From positions 1 to 15,573 of the forward strand of contig CAJBQQ010000200.1 of the NCBI GenBank assembly GCA_903957805.1: a stretch of DNA of 15,573 nucleotides, given 5' to 3'. The notes under the pieces are model-generated. The model saw only the letters and a list, made by a program, of their open reading frames with translations, was not told where the DNA came from and ran no database searches. This document shows positions 14,696-15,573 of the stretch, piece by piece (the stretch's first letter is position 1; each line of letters opens with the position of its first letter). The DNA is from an uncultured Pseudomonadota bacterium. Lineage in GTDB: Bacteria; Pseudomonadota; Gammaproteobacteria; Burkholderiales; Nitrosomonadaceae. The position numbers and the translations under genes were made by a program.

Positions 14696-15445
14696 ATGGA
14701 CCGTCTGATCTACGTCGCAATGACCGGTGCAACACAGACCATGAGTCAGCAGGCCAGTATCGCCCACAACCTGGCCAATGCCAATACGATCGGATACAAG
14801 GCAGTATCCAACTCGTTCCGTGCAGTACCAGTCGTTGGTGAGGGCTCTCCGACACGTGCATTTGTGGTCGATTCAACGGTCGGATCAAGCTTCGCTCCTG
14901 GATCAATTCAAACGACCGGTCGTAGCCGCGATGTGGCTGTTCAGGGTGCTGGATGGATTGCGGTTCAGACTAAGGATGGTGGAGAGGCTTATACCCGTGA
15001 CGGTAATCTTCAGCAGAGCTCTAGCGGGCTCCTACAGACTCGGAATGGATTTAATGTGATGGGGGCAAATGGACCGATCTCGATCCCGGTAGAGGCGGAT
15101 ATCACGATCGCGAAGAATGGTTGGGTCACAGTCATCGCCGCTCAGGCGAGGATGATGCCCCAAACCGTCGAACCGGCAGGACGTATCAAGCTGGTGAATC
15201 CCCCAGAAAAAGATTTGGTCAGGGGTGATGATGGACTATTTCGTTTAAAGGATGGTGGAAAGGCGCCCGAGGATGGCAATGTGGCTCTTGCCTGGGGCGC
15301 GCTTGAGAATAGTAATGTCAATGTCGTGAAAGAGATGGTCAGTATGATATCGAACTCACGTCAGTACGATATGCAGATGAAGCTGTTGGAGAATGCCAAG
15401 AGTAATGCGAACCAGGCATCACAGATTTTGAATTTGAGAGGGTAG
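14696..15445 (+). CDS. flgF: Flagellar rod protein FlgF
   Basis: FlgF (249 residues) is a proximal rod subunit. Its hallmarks are the N-terminal MDRLIYVAMTGATQTMSQQA followed by HNLANANTIGYKAV, the central domain with GRSRDVAVQGAGWIAVQT and YTRDGNLQ, and the C-terminal LENSNVNVVKEMVSMISNSR-type helix. GGAG at 14685-14688 is 7 nt before the ATG. The 66-bp gap from flgE and 77-bp gap to flgG show no strong promoter. Confidence 0.97.
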   Translation: MDRLIYVAMTGATQTMSQQASIAHNLANANTIGYKAVSNSFRAVPVVGEGSPTRAFVVDSTVGSSFAPGSIQTTGRSRDVAVQGAGWIAVQTKDGGEAYTRDGNLQQSSSGLLQTRNGFNVMGANGPISIPVEADITIAKNGWVTVIAAQARMMPQTVEPAGRIKLVNPPEKDLVRGDDGLFRLKDGGKAPEDGNVALAWGALENSNVNVVKEMVSMISNSRQYDMQMKLLENAKSNANQASQILNLRG

Positions 15446-15522
15446 TACTAGGGTCAGATGAAACAGGTGGCAATGGTTGAGAGTTTCAGTCGGGCCCACC
15501 CTTATTTTGAAAAGGAATAGAT

Positions 15523-15573
15523 ATGATACGTTCATTATGGATTGGAAAAACAGGTCTTGAGGCTCAGCAGTTG
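15523..15573 (+). CDS. flgG: Flagellar distal rod protein FlgG, N-terminal fragment (cut by window edge)
   Basis: The first 17 codons read MIRSLWIGKTGLEAQQL, matching the highly conserved FlgG start. An AAGGAA at about 15512-15517 precedes the ATG with good spacing. The rest lies beyond the right edge. The order flgF-flgG supports the call. Confidence 0.9.
   Translation, partial: MIRSLWIGKTGLEAQQL

Noticed and set aside
15469..15486. Near sigma-54 element (TGGCAATGGTTGAG) before flgG
   Set aside because: The -24 part is partial and the -12 dinucleotide is GA rather than GC, so the spacing requirement is not met.

Overview
The window is almost entirely a flagellar gene cluster from a Gram-negative, polarly flagellated bacterium. 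Gene order, the FlhF/FlhG pair, FlgM/FlgN, a sigma-54-type promoter before flgB and a FliA-type promoter before flgM all suggest a beta- or gammaproteobacterium. The protein style looks betaproteobacterial (Nitrosomonadales/Gallionellales-like), but that is inference from memory, not a search. No flhDC is seen, and the regulatory sites fit a sigma-54 then sigma-28 hierarchy. GC content looks close to 50 percent by eye.

Left part (1-2947, + strand): the 3' end of motB (stator) overlaps a four-helix membrane protein fused to a class I methyltransferase domain. An HDOD-GAF signalling protein follows 9 bp later. These two non-core genes sit between stator and export genes and are the least explained coding content. 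A 280-bp gap rich in inverted repeats follows.

Middle (3228-9363, + strand): flhB-flhA-flhF-flhG(fleN)-fliA. flhA/flhF and flhF/flhG share ATGA overlaps. FlhB and FlhA form the export gate, FlhF and FlhG set pole placement and number, and FliA is sigma-28. FlhG lacks the signature lysine of the MinD/ParA Walker A loop.

Minus-strand block (9414-11037): flgA-flgM-flgN, read leftward and convergent with fliA. flgM has a strong FliA-type promoter, so the anti-sigma factor appears to be made under the sigma factor it inhibits. flgM and flgN overlap by 4 nt.

Divergent region (11038-11495): 458 bp with no convincing gene. It holds a run of four hairpins (11256-11378) and a near-consensus sigma-54 promoter (11443-11458).

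Right part (11496-15573, + strand): flgB-flgC-flgD-flgE-flgF and the first 17 codons of flgG, the rod and hook genes. FlgE is long and its variable middle carries a flagellin hook IN-like segment.

No transposase, integrase, CRISPR array, tRNA or rRNA was recognised. The cluster is mostly canonical; the second-look items are the motB-linked methyltransferase, the altered FlhG P-loop, a possible fliA read-through antisense to flgM/flgN, and the hairpin block before flgB.
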